From assembly GCF_007858275.1 (NCBI RefSeq), contig NZ_VFEV01000054.1, positions 1 through 35,209 of the forward strand: DNA of 35,209 nucleotides. Reading direction: 5' to 3'. Every line of letters begins with the position of its first letter. Positions within the stretch are counted from its first letter, which is position 1. The DNA comes from Pseudomonas proteolytica (GTDB taxonomy: Bacteria; Pseudomonadota; Gammaproteobacteria; Pseudomonadales; Pseudomonadaceae). The translations under genes were made by a program, and so were the position numbers. The notes beneath the pieces were generated by a model, which was given only the letters and a program-made list of their open reading frames with translations, was not told the DNA's origin and ran no database searches. This document shows positions 6,902 to 15,369 of this stretch, piece after piece.

Positions 6902-8045
6902 TTACAGACAACCGGCCAATATTCTTACCAACTTTTGCGCGCGTGGGTCCATAAGTACATACGGACCTAGAGTATTGGTCACGAAACCAAATGCTACATC
7001 ATGTTCCGGGTCAGCAAAGCCCACGGAACCACCCGCCCCAGGATGCCCAAATGCACGCGGGCCAAGGCCGAACGTGGCATTGGGCACATCCGGCTGGTCC
7101 AACATGCAACCCAGGCCAAAGCGGGTTTGCGTCAATAAGGTTTTATCCGGCCCGATACTGTGCTCGCGGGTCAGCTGTTCAAGCATATCGGCTTCCAACA
7201 AACTTCCGTCCAACAAACCACTATAAAACCCGGCCAAACTGCGCGCATTGCCATGCCCATTTGCCGCAGGCTGCTGCATACGACGCCACTCGGGTTTGTT
7301 AGTGCTGGTTAGTATAGAAGGCGGATTGGTAAACGCCCGGGTGCTCATTGCCTCGGGCTCACGCAGGGTGACCTGCAATAGCCGCTGGGCCGCCTCATCC
7401 CCCATATTGCCTTTGCCCCTGGCAATGTGCGCGACACGATAAAACTCTTCGTCCGCCAGCCCGACGTGAAAGTCCAAGCCCAACGGGCGGGCAACCCGGG
7501 CCACGATCGACTCCCCCGGCCCACGCCCATCGGCGCGGCGCAGCAGTTCCCCAACCAGCCAGCCATAGGTGATGGCGGCGTAGCCATGGCCTTCCCCGGG
7601 GGTCCACCAGGAAGCCTCGGCGGCCAGGGCCGCCGTCATCAACGGCCAGTCATACAGGGCTTCGGCGGGCAACGTCTCACGCAACGCTGGCAACCCGGCC
7701 TTATGGCACAGCAGTTGGCGCAAGGTGATGCTTTCCTTGCCCGCCGCCGCGAATTCAGGCCAGTAGTTGGCCACGGGGACGTCCAGTTGCAATTTGCCTT
7801 CGGCAACCAGTTGCAAGGCCGTGACAGCGGTAAAGGTCTTGGTGCAGGAGAACAGGTTGGCGATGGTGTCGCTGTGCCAGGCCTCGGCACCGTCCTTGTC
7901 GGCGGTACCGGCCCACAGATCGACGACGGTTTCGCCGCCAATCTGCACACACAGCGCAGCGCCGCGCTCCTGAGGGTCGTCAAACAATGCAGCGAAGGCT
8001 TCACGCACTGCTTCGAATTGAAGTTCGTAATGACCCTGAATCTGC
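6902..8045 (-). CDS. Serine hydrolase, class C beta-lactamase/EstB-like esterase
   Basis: 381-aa protein of the penicillin-binding-protein-like serine hydrolase family (beta-lactamase class C fold, family VIII esterases). The catalytic SxxK is S67-C-T-K70 in NLFSCTKTFTAV. The Tyr motif is within HGYAAITYGWLVGE (Y156 or Y161). A C-terminal HPGAGGS (near 340) matches the HxG-type third motif of EstB-like enzymes. There is no signal peptide, so it is probably cytoplasmic and more likely an esterase than a beta-lactamase. The reading frame begins with GTG whose first base lies at 8047, two bases beyond the end listed here. GGGGGGA lies about 5 nt upstream of that GTG. It follows the GH50-like gene on the same strand with a gap of about 50 bp, so the two may be co-transcribed. 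Natural substrate unknown. Confidence 0.88.
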
Positions 8046-8099
8046 ACCTGAATCCCCCCGGAAAAGACCTACGTTAAGTGGCGCCCATTGTTCCAGTCA

Positions 8100-10355
8100 T
8101 TACTGGGTTTGGGAACCCGTTGCAGCCTTGGCTTTTTCGGCTTCCTGGGCCAACTGCTGGATCGCCGCCAGGTTGCTTTTACGCACACTGTCGACAAAGC
8201 CCTGGAACGGCACATCGGTGATCCCCACCAGACCGAAGTGACCGTTTTCACCGTCCAGTAAACGCCCGGTCACTGGCTGGTCGAGGTACTGGAACCAGTG
8301 CACGCCGACAATCGACGGCTCGGCCATGGCCTGCTTGAGGAAGGTCGCATAAGCCGGGGCGCGCGCCTCCTCCCGGGCCAATTGCGTGACCCCACCCCAG
8401 AACGGGCCACGGTCGGCCGAGCCGAAGTTGAACTCGCTGATCAGCACCGGCTTGTCCAGTGCGCGCAGCGCCGCAAAGTCGTAACCGTCCTGGGGCTTGA
8501 GGGTGTACATGTTGAAGCTCAACACATCGCAATACTGGGCGCAGGACGCCACCGCCTCCGGGGTGCTGACCGCATAGCGGCCACCCAGCAGCAACTGGTT
8601 GGGCGCATGCCATTTAAGCGCATCGGAGATGGTCTTGAAGTAGGCGTCGGCGAAGGTCTTCTGGAAGTATTGGAAATCAGCCTCGATTTCCGGATGCTCG
8701 GCGTTGGGAACCGGCGGCTCGAAGCCTGGATCTTCCATCAACTCCCAGCCAGCCAGCTGGATACCCCAGGCTTTGGAAAGGCCATCTTCGTTACGGTACT
8801 TGTCGCGCAGTTGCTTGAGGAACGCGCGCTTGGCCGGCACATCCGTAGTCATGCGCAGAGTGCCGTAGGCCAGGGCGTAGCGGGATTTCGCATCATCGCC
8901 GGGACCGGCCCATGCCAGTTCGTTATCGGCAAAGAAGCCAATCAACCAGGGGTCGTCGCGATGGTCGCGGGTGGCGATCGCCACGGCCCGCTCAGTGGCC
9001 ATGGCAAAGCGCGGGTCGAACGGATCGGGCATGCCACCCCACCAGTCGATACCGGTGCTGATACTGGTGTAGTCGCCAATGATCGACAGAGGCAAGGTGT
9101 AAGGCACGCGACGAGCGTCACCCAAGTGCGGGGTGCTCCAGTTGCCGATCGTGTTGAAACCCCAGGCTTGCAGGCGGTCCAGGGTGTGGCCGGTCCAGCG
9201 GGCCTGGTCAAAGCCTGGGGCCGTGCAGGGCTGCGCCTCGGCCGCCGGGTCGCACGCCTGGCCGTAGGTGCGTTGCAGGTTGGCACCGTAGAAGTTGTAC
9301 CAGCGCCCCACATTGAACCCGCGCCCTGCATCGGCGCCATTGCCGCCACGGTTGTCACCGCTGCCGTAATACTTGTCGAAGGGCTCGCCCGCCTTGGGCA
9401 GTGCGCCAAACATCCATTCGCGTCCCGCAACATAAGTCTGGCTATTGTCCGGGCTCACGGTGTTGACGCCCAGGGAGTAGAACGGATGCCCCAGCGGTGT
9501 CACCAGGTACCAGCGCCCGTCGCGCTTTTCGGTGCGGAAGAAGCCGCTGGCTTCAAAGGCCGGGCCCTTGGTGCTGCCGCCAAACTTGTCCAGGGCGCTC
9601 TTGTCGCGCTCTGCGAGCCAGCCCTTGAGTTGTTGCTGCTCCTTGGCGGCAGCGGCTTTCAACTGCTCGTCGCTGCTGACTTTTTCTGTCCAGCGCGCGC
9701 GGTTGGACTGCCCATAGGCATCCACCAGCTCACTGTAGGCAGCCTTGAGCACCGGTTCACTGTCCTGCACGCCAAAGCGCTCCAGCAGGATGCTTTGCGG
9801 CGCTGCCGGCTTGATCATCGACAGAGTGACCGAGACCACCTGGCTGCGATCGATTTCGCCAGCACTGCCAGCGAGCATGACGCGCTGGCCGTCCACAGTG
9901 ATGGGCATCGGCGGTCCGGCCTTCATGCCCAGGCTCAAGGGCGAGTTGGCCAGCAGGGGCACCAGCAGGGTTTGCGCAGGCCCCGCCGGTAAATCGATAC
10001 GGCTGACCAGGGTCTTGCCGTCGCTGCTCTGTACCTTGACGTACAACGTCAGTGCCCAATCCATCGCACTCTGGATGCGCAGGCTCATGGCACTCGATTG
10101 CGACCAGTCCCACACGCCGCTCTGCGGGCTGAGCACCAGGCTTGGCTCCGCCGCCGGGTTGAAGGTGATGCGGCGCAGCACTTCGCCTTCCGGGGTCTGT
10201 TCAGCGTTGTATTGCGGCAGGCTGGCGTCCTGGGTCGCCACCTTGACCACATCGGCCGGCCGGACAAAGTTGAACAGCGTCTGTTGCCCAGCCGGCGCGG
10301 CCAGCAATGGCGTGGCGAACAGCAGGGCAAAAAGAGCGGGCAGCGTGCGAATCAT
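8100..10355 (-). CDS. Secreted GH50 (beta-agarase-like) glycoside hydrolase
   Basis: 751-aa exported protein. An N-terminal signal peptide (MIRTLPALFALLFATPLLAA, cut near residue 20-21) is followed by a beta-rich carbohydrate-binding-like domain (about 25-200), a helical linker with Lys/Gln-rich segment (205-260) and a TIM-barrel catalytic domain (about 265-720). Clan GH-A catalytic glutamates are visible: NE at 478-479 in FFADNELAW (acid/base) and E641 in LISEFNFG (nucleophile). The architecture resembles GH50 beta-agarases. A soil or plant Pseudomonas is not expected to use agar, so the substrate is probably another polysaccharide, possibly self-made. The start at 10355 gives a proper signal peptide; an upstream in-frame ATG does not. 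Located between dinG and the esterase. Confidence 0.85.
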   Translation of the reverse strand: MIRTLPALFALLFATPLLAAPAGQQTLFNFVRPADVVKVATQDASLPQYNAEQTPEGEVLRRITFNPAAEPSLVLSPQSGVWDWSQSSAMSLRIQSAMDWALTLYVKVQSSDGKTLVSRIDLPAGPAQTLLVPLLANSPLSLGMKAGPPMPITVDGQRVMLAGSAGEIDRSQVVSVTLSMIKPAAPQSILLERFGVQDSEPVLKAAYSELVDAYGQSNRARWTEKVSSDEQLKAAAAKEQQQLKGWLAERDKSALDKFGGSTKGPAFEASGFFRTEKRDGRWYLVTPLGHPFYSLGVNTVSPDNSQTYVAGREWMFGALPKAGEPFDKYYGSGDNRGGNGADAGRGFNVGRWYNFYGANLQRTYGQACDPAAEAQPCTAPGFDQARWTGHTLDRLQAWGFNTIGNWSTPHLGDARRVPYTLPLSIIGDYTSISTGIDWWGGMPDPFDPRFAMATERAVAIATRDHRDDPWLIGFFADNELAWAGPGDDAKSRYALAYGTLRMTTDVPAKRAFLKQLRDKYRNEDGLSKAWGIQLAGWELMEDPGFEPPVPNAEHPEIEADFQYFQKTFADAYFKTISDALKWHAPNQLLLGGRYAVSTPEAVASCAQYCDVLSFNMYTLKPQDGYDFAALRALDKPVLISEFNFGSADRGPFWGGVTQLAREEARAPAYATFLKQAMAEPSIVGVHWFQYLDQPVTGRLLDGENGHFGLVGITDVPFQGFVDSVRKSNLAAIQQLAQEAEKAKAATGSQTQ

Positions 10356-10418
10356 ACGAACAAGGTTCTCCCAATCGGCCGGTGAATGGCCTGATGACAT
10401 AAACGAGATAGACCACGA

Positions 10419-10438
10419 AGTGGGCGAATTCGCCCACT
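10419..10438. other. Perfect 20-nt palindrome between dinG and the GH50-like gene
   Basis: AGTGGGCGAATTCGCCCACT is a perfect palindrome 6 nt past the dinG stop codon. It has no T-run after it on the minus strand. It could be an RNA 3'-end hairpin for dinG or an operator for the downstream secreted hydrolase. Confidence 0.6.
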
Positions 10439-10443
10439 GTGGC

Positions 10444-12588
10444 TTAAGAAATTTCGCGCCGGAAAGGCGGCAAGGCATTCAGGATAGCCTTGCCATAGCG
10501 TTGCGTGACCAATCGGCGGTCGAGCAAGGTGATGGTGCCACGGTCCTCTTCAGTACGCAGCAAGCGGCCACAGGCCTGGACCAGCTTCAACGAGGCATCC
10601 GGCACGGAGATCTCCATGAACGGATTACCGCCCCGGGCTTCGATCCATTCGGCCAGCGCGGCCTCGACCGGATCGTCAGGCACCGAGAACGGGATCTTCG
10701 CGATCACCACGTGTTCGCAGTAAGCCCCGGGCAAGTCGACACCTTCGGCAAAGCTCGCCAGGCCGAACAGCACACTGGAATCCCCACCATCGACCCGCGC
10801 CTTGTGCTTGTTCAGGGTTTCCTGTTTCGACAGGTTGCCCTGGATGAATACCTGTTTGCGCCAGTCGCGGTCGAGGCCGTCGAACACGTCTTGCATCTGT
10901 TTGCGTGACGAGAACAGCACCAGCGTGCCTTTGGAACCTTCCACCAGCGATGGCAGGTCACGAATGATTGCTGCGGTGTGGGCCGGCGCATCCCGTGGGT
11001 CGGCCTTGAGGTCCGGCACCCGCAGCACACCGGCGTCGGCGTGGTGGAACGGGCTGGGCACCACGGCGGTAACCGCCTTTTTCGGCAGGCCGGCACGCAT
11101 GCGAAAGCGTTCGAAGGTACCGAGGGCGGTCAGGGTGGCCGAGGTCACAAGGGCGCCGTAGGCTACGTTCCACAGGTTGCGCCGCAGCATCTCCGCCGCG
11201 AGGATCGGGCTGGCGTTGACTTCGATATCGAACAACGCGCCGCTTTCCGACAGCGTCAGCCAGCGGGCCATGGGCGGATTGTCTTCCGGGTCTTCGACGG
11301 TAAAGGCGGTCCACAACTCCCAGTTGCCCTGGGCACGGGACAGCAGGCTGCCAAACAGCGGGTACCACTCTTCGGCCTGGTTGCTGGCAATGCCGATATT
11401 GACCTCGCCGTCCATGCCTTCCTTGAGCAAGTCGGTGAGGCGGGTGAACAGGTCGGTCAGGCGTGAGAAGCCCTTCTTCAGTTCGACGCCCATTTCGCGC
11501 ATGTGCTCGGGGATCAGCCCGCCGACAAAGCGATGGCGGGGCCGTTCGCGACCTTCGACGTCTTCGCCGGGCTTGAAGTCCGCCACCTGCTCGCAGGCGC
11601 TGAACATGAACTGTTGCTGGGTCTTGATCTCCCGCGCCAGCTCCGGCACCTGTTCGATCAGCTTGCCCAGGTCACCGGGCAGCGGATGCTGGGCCAGCAG
11701 CTTGGTGAGGTTCTTGGCGGTGGTTTCCAGCCAGTCGGCAGTGGACCGCAGGCGCGTGTAGTGGGCGAAGTGGCCGATGGCCTTGTCCGGTAAGTGGTGG
11801 CCTTCGTCGAACACGTACAGCGTGTCACGCGGGTCAGGCAGCACCGCCCCGCCCCCCAGGGCCAGGTCGGCGAGGACCATGTCGTGGTTGGTGACAATCA
11901 CGTCAACCTTGCCCATGCCTTCGCGGGCCTTGTAGAAGGCGCACTGGCCGAAATTGGGGCAGTGACGGTTGGTGCACTGGCTATGATCGGTGGTCAGGCG
12001 CGCCCAGTCGGCGTCTTCCAGGGCATTGGGCCAACTGTCGCGGTCACCATCCCACTTATTGCCGGCCAGCTTCTCGATCATGCTGGTAAACAGCTTCTGG
12101 CTGGCCTCATCGACTTCGATCTTGAAGCCTTCTTCTTCGAACAGCGAGGCCGTGGCGGTTTGCGCGTGGCCTTCCTGGAGCAGCACGTCCAGTTTGGACA
12201 GGCACATGTAACGGCCACGGCCCTTGGCCAGGGCAAAGGTGAAGCTCAGGCCGCTGTTGCGCATCAGGTCGGGCAGGTCTTTGTAGACGATCTGCTCCTG
12301 CAGGGCCACGGTGGCGGTGGCAATCACCAGGCGCTTGCCGGCGGCCTTGGCAGTAGGAATCGCCGCCAGGCTGTAGGCTACGGTCTTGCCGGTACCGGTG
12401 CCGGCCTCGACGGCCACGACCGCGGGGTCGCCACTGCGCCGGCCTTCGTCGTCGGTGTCGATATCCCCGAGGACCTTGGCTACTTCGGCGATCATCAGGC
12501 GCTGGCCGTAACGCGGTTTCAAGCTCTTGGCTTCGAGAAAACGCGAGTAGGCGCCCTGGATCGTGGTTTTGAGTTCAGTGCTGATCAT
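10444..12588 (-). CDS. dinG: ATP-dependent DNA helicase DinG
   Basis: 714-aa XPD/DinG superfamily 2 helicase that unwinds DNA 5'-3', acts on R-loops and G-quadruplexes and supports replication through transcription blocks. Visible: Walker A EAGTGTGKT (61-69), four Fe-S cysteines C129 (RYMCL), C205, C210 and C216 (CTNRHCPNFGQC) that would hold a 4Fe-4S cluster, the DEGH box (261-264, a DEAH variant as in DinG), and the C-terminal motif VQACGRLLRTEEDRG with GTITLLDRR. Length equals the E. coli protein. Divergent from the CopD-like gene across 99 bp. No LexA box was recognised in that gap, so SOS control is not supported here. Confidence 0.97.
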   Translation of the reverse strand: MISTELKTTIQGAYSRFLEAKSLKPRYGQRLMIAEVAKVLGDIDTDDEGRRSGDPAVVAVEAGTGTGKTVAYSLAAIPTAKAAGKRLVIATATVALQEQIVYKDLPDLMRNSGLSFTFALAKGRGRYMCLSKLDVLLQEGHAQTATASLFEEEGFKIEVDEASQKLFTSMIEKLAGNKWDGDRDSWPNALEDADWARLTTDHSQCTNRHCPNFGQCAFYKAREGMGKVDVIVTNHDMVLADLALGGGAVLPDPRDTLYVFDEGHHLPDKAIGHFAHYTRLRSTADWLETTAKNLTKLLAQHPLPGDLGKLIEQVPELAREIKTQQQFMFSACEQVADFKPGEDVEGRERPRHRFVGGLIPEHMREMGVELKKGFSRLTDLFTRLTDLLKEGMDGEVNIGIASNQAEEWYPLFGSLLSRAQGNWELWTAFTVEDPEDNPPMARWLTLSESGALFDIEVNASPILAAEMLRRNLWNVAYGALVTSATLTALGTFERFRMRAGLPKKAVTAVVPSPFHHADAGVLRVPDLKADPRDAPAHTAAIIRDLPSLVEGSKGTLVLFSSRKQMQDVFDGLDRDWRKQVFIQGNLSKQETLNKHKARVDGGDSSVLFGLASFAEGVDLPGAYCEHVVIAKIPFSVPDDPVEAALAEWIEARGGNPFMEISVPDASLKLVQACGRLLRTEEDRGTITLLDRRLVTQRYGKAILNALPPFRREIS

Positions 12589-12687
12589 GGATAGTCGGGC
12601 GCAAAAAACGCTGGATAAATTTTCAGTGGTTCGGATCGGCCGCTATCATACCCCGCTAATTAATCCCGCGCAGAACGGAGTACCTCA

Positions 12688-13152
12688 ATGACCGTCTTTA
12701 GCCTTGCCTACACCCTGCATGTATTGGCCGCCCTGGTATGGGTCGGTGGTATGTTTTTCGCCTGGATGATCCTGCGCCCGGCCGCTGTGGCGGCGCTTGA
12801 AGGGCCGGCGCGGCTGAAACTGTGGACGAATGTGTTTCCGCGTTTTTTCGTGTGGGTCTGGGTGGCGGTGCTGATCTTGCCGATCAGTGGCGTCGGCCTA
12901 TTGCAACTGCGCTTCAACGGGTTTGAAACCGCACCGCGTTATGTGCAGGTGATGATGGGGCTGTATGTAGTGATGACGGCGCTGTTTATCCGCATCCAGG
13001 CGTTGCAACTGCCTGAACTGCGCACGGCTGTGGCGGCCGAAGACTGGGCGACGGGCGCGCAGGCGCTGGGAAAAATCCGAAAGTTGGTAGGGATCAATCT
13101 GATTGTGGGATTGGTGGTGGTGGCGGTTGCCTCCGCTCGGCCGATGTTCTGA
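12688..13152 (+). CDS. CopD family integral membrane protein
   Basis: 154-aa protein with four hydrophobic segments (about residues 5-27, 48-73, 80-100 and 130-152), matching the CopD/DUF-type four-helix membrane domain found alone or fused in copper-resistance proteins. Conserved features include HVLAALVWVGGMFFAWMIL near the N-terminus, whose His and Trp are typical of the family. A GGAG precedes the ATG. No other copper genes are nearby, so a role in copper uptake is not supported by context. It is convergent with the collagen-like gene, with a REPIN between them. Confidence 0.85.
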   Translation: MTVFSLAYTLHVLAALVWVGGMFFAWMILRPAAVAALEGPARLKLWTNVFPRFFVWVWVAVLILPISGVGLLQLRFNGFETAPRYVQVMMGLYVVMTALFIRIQALQLPELRTAVAAEDWATGAQALGKIRKLVGINLIVGLVVVAVASARPMF

Positions 13153-13165
13153 GGGTGTTCTTCAG

Positions 13166-13248
13166 GGCCTCATCGCGGGCAAGCCCGCTCCCACATTTGA
13201 ATCGGTTCGCAAATCAAGTGTGGGAGCGGGCTTGCCCGCGATGGGGCC
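13166..13248. repeat. REPIN: paired inverted REP sequences
   Basis: Two exactly complementary 25-nt arms (13171-13195 and 13219-13243), each containing CGCGGGCAAGCCCGCTCCCACA or its complement, are separated by 23 nt. The symmetry continues outward for a few bases with one mismatch. It sits between two converging genes and can form a long hairpin protecting either 3' end. Confidence 0.95.
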
Positions 13249-13260
13249 AGTGCCTATAAC

Positions 13261-14019
13261 TCAAAGCCGTTGGATGGTCACCGTGCCGGCAGGTCCGGAA
13301 GGCCCTGCCTGCCCTTCCAACCCCGGCCGGCCTTTCTCGCCGCCATCAGCGCGGTACACCAGGCACCCCTTGGACTGCCCGCCCTTGCCCGGTTTGCCGG
13401 CAACACCCGGCAAGCCGCCAGCACCGCCGTCGACCCAGACCTTTATCTGCTCGCTCGGATAATCCTGTGGCAATTCGATGCGCACTGTCGCACCCGCAGC
13501 ACCTGGCAGCCCGTCGCCGCCGTTGTCGCCATTGGCGCCACGCCCGGCCGAACCCCAGGTGCACCCTGGGTCTTCGCCATTGGCGCCATCCAGGCCGCTA
13601 TAACCTTGGGCGCCGGTGCCACCCCGGGCATCGACAGACAATAGCTGCGCATTCAATGCATTGATCCGCAACGTCAGGTCACGCCCCGGCTTGGCCGGCT
13701 TTTCATGGGTGCCGGGTGCCCCCCGGGAGGTGATCTGGCTGCCATGCTCCAACTGCGCATGCCGTACCTGCAATTGCAGGGCCGAGGCGCTGGGCACGAT
13801 GGCGATCCGCGCGTCGCGGCCCAGGTGCAGTTCGTCGACGGTGACCTGGGTGATATTCGCCGGAATCAACAAGGTGCCATAGTCGGCCACTTCCAGGCGT
13901 TCCAACTGCAGCACGCTGGTGCTGTTGGGCAAGCGCAGCAACGAGTTGGTCTCGACGCTGACGCTATCGGCCAAGGCAATGGGGCTGACCAGCAGGGCCA
14001 GGAGAAAAACGTTACGCAT
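13261..14019 (-). CDS. Secreted collagen-like Gly-rich protein
   Basis: 252-aa exported protein: signal peptide MRNVFLLALLVSPIALA, a beta-rich N-terminal region (about 20-130) with repeated LxL/VxV strands, then two Gly-X-Y-like tracts at about 133-176 (GAQGYSGLDGANG, GDGLPGAAG) and 198-245 (GGLPGVAGKPGKGG, GEKGRPGLEGQAGPSGPAG). The tracts carry one Cys each (C153, C219) that could pair. Each tract is short (under 20 triplets) and interrupted by a strand segment RIELPQDYPSEQIKVWV, so a stable triple helix is uncertain. The start at 14019 is chosen over 14026 because AAGGA lies 8 nt upstream, whereas it would abut the earlier ATG. It overlaps the DUF1145 gene by 8 bp. Function unknown; surface or periplasmic. 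Confidence 0.82.
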   Translation of the reverse strand: MRNVFLLALLVSPIALADSVSVETNSLLRLPNSTSVLQLERLEVADYGTLLIPANITQVTVDELHLGRDARIAIVPSASALQLQVRHAQLEHGSQITSRGAPGTHEKPAKPGRDLTLRINALNAQLLSVDARGGTGAQGYSGLDGANGEDPGCTWGSAGRGANGDNGGDGLPGAAGATVRIELPQDYPSEQIKVWVDGGAGGLPGVAGKPGKGGQSKGCLVYRADGGEKGRPGLEGQAGPSGPAGTVTIQRL

Positions 14020-14302
14020 GATTGCCATCCTTGTTGTCTTGATCAGCCGTAGGTGCAGGCAGGCTCTTTATATGGAACATCCCCAGCAACAGGATCAGCA
14101 GGCGGTCACGCCAAGGGTGGGCACGATGTTTGACGCTGGCGTTGAATAACACCAACTCCAGAAGATGGGTCAGCAACAACAGGATACCGACCAGGTTGAC
14201 CAGCAGATGAAATGGATTGGTCAGCGGTTTGAACAGATTGACCAGCACAACGACCCAGAACAGCATCGCCAGCAACTTCCCCAATCGCAACAACAGCTTC
14301 AT
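14012..14302 (-). CDS. DUF1145 family small membrane protein
   Basis: 96-aa protein with two hydrophobic helices (about 5-25 and 30-55) that fits DUF1145 (YhhL-like). Key stretch: MLFWVVVLVNLFKPLTNPFH. After the second helix a basic segment (KHRAHPWRDR) precedes a third weaker hydrophobic stretch and a polar tail. Its 3' end overlaps the start of the collagen-like gene by 8 bp, so the two are co-transcribed and perhaps coupled. Role unknown. Confidence 0.85.
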   Translation of the reverse strand: MKLLLRLGKLLAMLFWVVVLVNLFKPLTNPFHLLVNLVGILLLLTHLLELVLFNASVKHRAHPWRDRLLILLLGMFHIKSLPAPTADQDNKDGNHA

Positions 14303-14445
14303 GCCCTACGCCCCCTTGCACATTATTCTTTGGGCGCACAGTAACGAGTTCTACAGGCGATTTGCCAGTGAAGGATAAAAAAACTTGAGATAGCTGCGAT
14401 TTGGCGACCAGATCGCCGAGGATTGTCTGAAGCTTCCGTCAGAAA

Positions 14446-14469
14446 TGCCCCTGGAGCCACCCAGGGGCA
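14446..14469 (-). terminator. Probable terminator after the OmpA lipoprotein gene
   Basis: TGCCCCTGG (14446-14454) and CCAGGGGCA (14461-14469) form a 9-bp stem with a 6-nt loop. It is followed in the minus direction by TTTCT, 14 nt past the stop codon. The T-run is short, so termination may be partial. The remainder of the 14303-14482 gap shows nothing else. Confidence 0.6.
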
Positions 14470-14482
14470 GGTGTGCAGCGCG

Positions 14483-15178
14483 CTAGCGGTTGATCTGGAT
14501 TTCCACGCGGCGGTTCAGGGCACGGCCGTCGGCGGTTTTGTTGTCCGCCACCGGGTGGGTTTCACCAGCACCTGTCACCGACACAAAGTTGCTGCGGGGC
14601 ACCCCGGAGCTGACCAGGTAGTCGGTCACCGAATGGGCGCGTTTTTCCGAGAGCTTCTGGTTGTACGCATCTTTACCGACGCTGTCGGTATGCCCGCTGA
14701 CCCGCAGTTGAGCACTCGGCGCCTCCTGTTTCAGGCGTGCGGCGACGGTGTCGAGCTTGGTTTTATCAGCCGCCGTCAGCCGGGCCGAGTCGAACTCAAA
14801 GTGCACGTCACGAATCACGATGGTCTCTTCCTTGACCACCACCACTTCTTCGACGACTACCGCCTCGGGTACTGGCGGGCAGCCATTGGCATCGACCTGC
14901 ACGCCTTTGGGGGTGCCCGGGCATTGGTCGCGGCTGTCGGGCACACCGTCGCCATCCTCATCACCGTCGCCATGGACCCAGCAATAGGCGCCGGCCATGC
15001 CGCCGATCAACAACGCACCACCGCCGGCCCATGACGAACTTTCGGTGGCGCCCAGCGCGGCACCGGTTACGCCGCCGAGGGCTGCACAGGTGGGCCAATC
15101 GGTTTTTTGCAAGCCTGCGCAACCTGTCAATACTCCGGTTAGCAGAACCAAGGGTAGAGCTGTCCGCATGATGCTCAT
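14483..15178 (-). CDS. OmpA-family lipoprotein with TSP3-like Ca-binding repeat
   Basis: 231-aa outer-membrane lipoprotein, lipobox VLTGC (Cys20). A Gly-rich hydrophobic segment (about 34-66) is followed by one type-3 thrombospondin-like repeat GDGDEDGDGVPDSRDQCPGT (70-89), which in OprF-like proteins binds Ca2+ or links domains. An OmpA C-terminal peptidoglycan-binding domain follows (about 118-231), with FEFDSARLT, LRVSGHTDSVG, NQKLSEKRAHSV and GRALNRRVEI. The start at 15178 has AGGAG about 7 nt upstream; an in-frame extension to 15271 has no signal-peptide character at its start. It likely tethers the outer membrane to peptidoglycan. Divergent from the DUF6231 gene. Confidence 0.92.
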   Translation of the reverse strand: MSIMRTALPLVLLTGVLTGCAGLQKTDWPTCAALGGVTGAALGATESSSWAGGGALLIGGMAGAYCWVHGDGDEDGDGVPDSRDQCPGTPKGVQVDANGCPPVPEAVVVEEVVVVKEETIVIRDVHFEFDSARLTAADKTKLDTVAARLKQEAPSAQLRVSGHTDSVGKDAYNQKLSEKRAHSVTDYLVSSGVPRSNFVSVTGAGETHPVADNKTADGRALNRRVEIQINR

Positions 15179-15369
15179 TTGATTTCTCCTGAGGGGATCG
15201 GCCGCAAGCCGATGGGTGGAGTAAAGACCGCTCTTTTCATCCGCGCCAGCGCGCCACACCCCCGTATTCATTGGCCCACGCTGCTTTTTCCAGCCGACAG
15301 GCCGCCGCCCGCTCTAGGCCCGCGCGCTCAAGCAGGCTAGTCTTCACGGTTCTGATGTGAGGATCTTCG

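Noticed and set aside
6902..8045. Beta-lactamase resistance gene.
   Set aside because: The SxxK fold is shared with esterases; there is no signal peptide for periplasmic export and no regulator (ampR) beside it.
8298..9992. 564-codon plus-strand open frame within the GH50-like gene.
   Set aside because: Antisense shadow; the minus-strand protein has a signal peptide, correct catalytic glutamates and a coherent length.
8100..10355. Agar degradation locus.
   Set aside because: No sulfatase, neoagarobiose hydrolase or transporter genes nearby; the organism type makes agar an unlikely substrate.
12589..12687. LexA (SOS) box upstream of dinG.
   Set aside because: No CTG-N10-CAG type dyad was found in the 99-bp divergent gap.
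13261..14019. True collagen homologue from horizontal transfer.
   Set aside because: Base composition matches the neighbours and the Gly-X-Y tracts are short and interrupted, so foreign origin is not supported.
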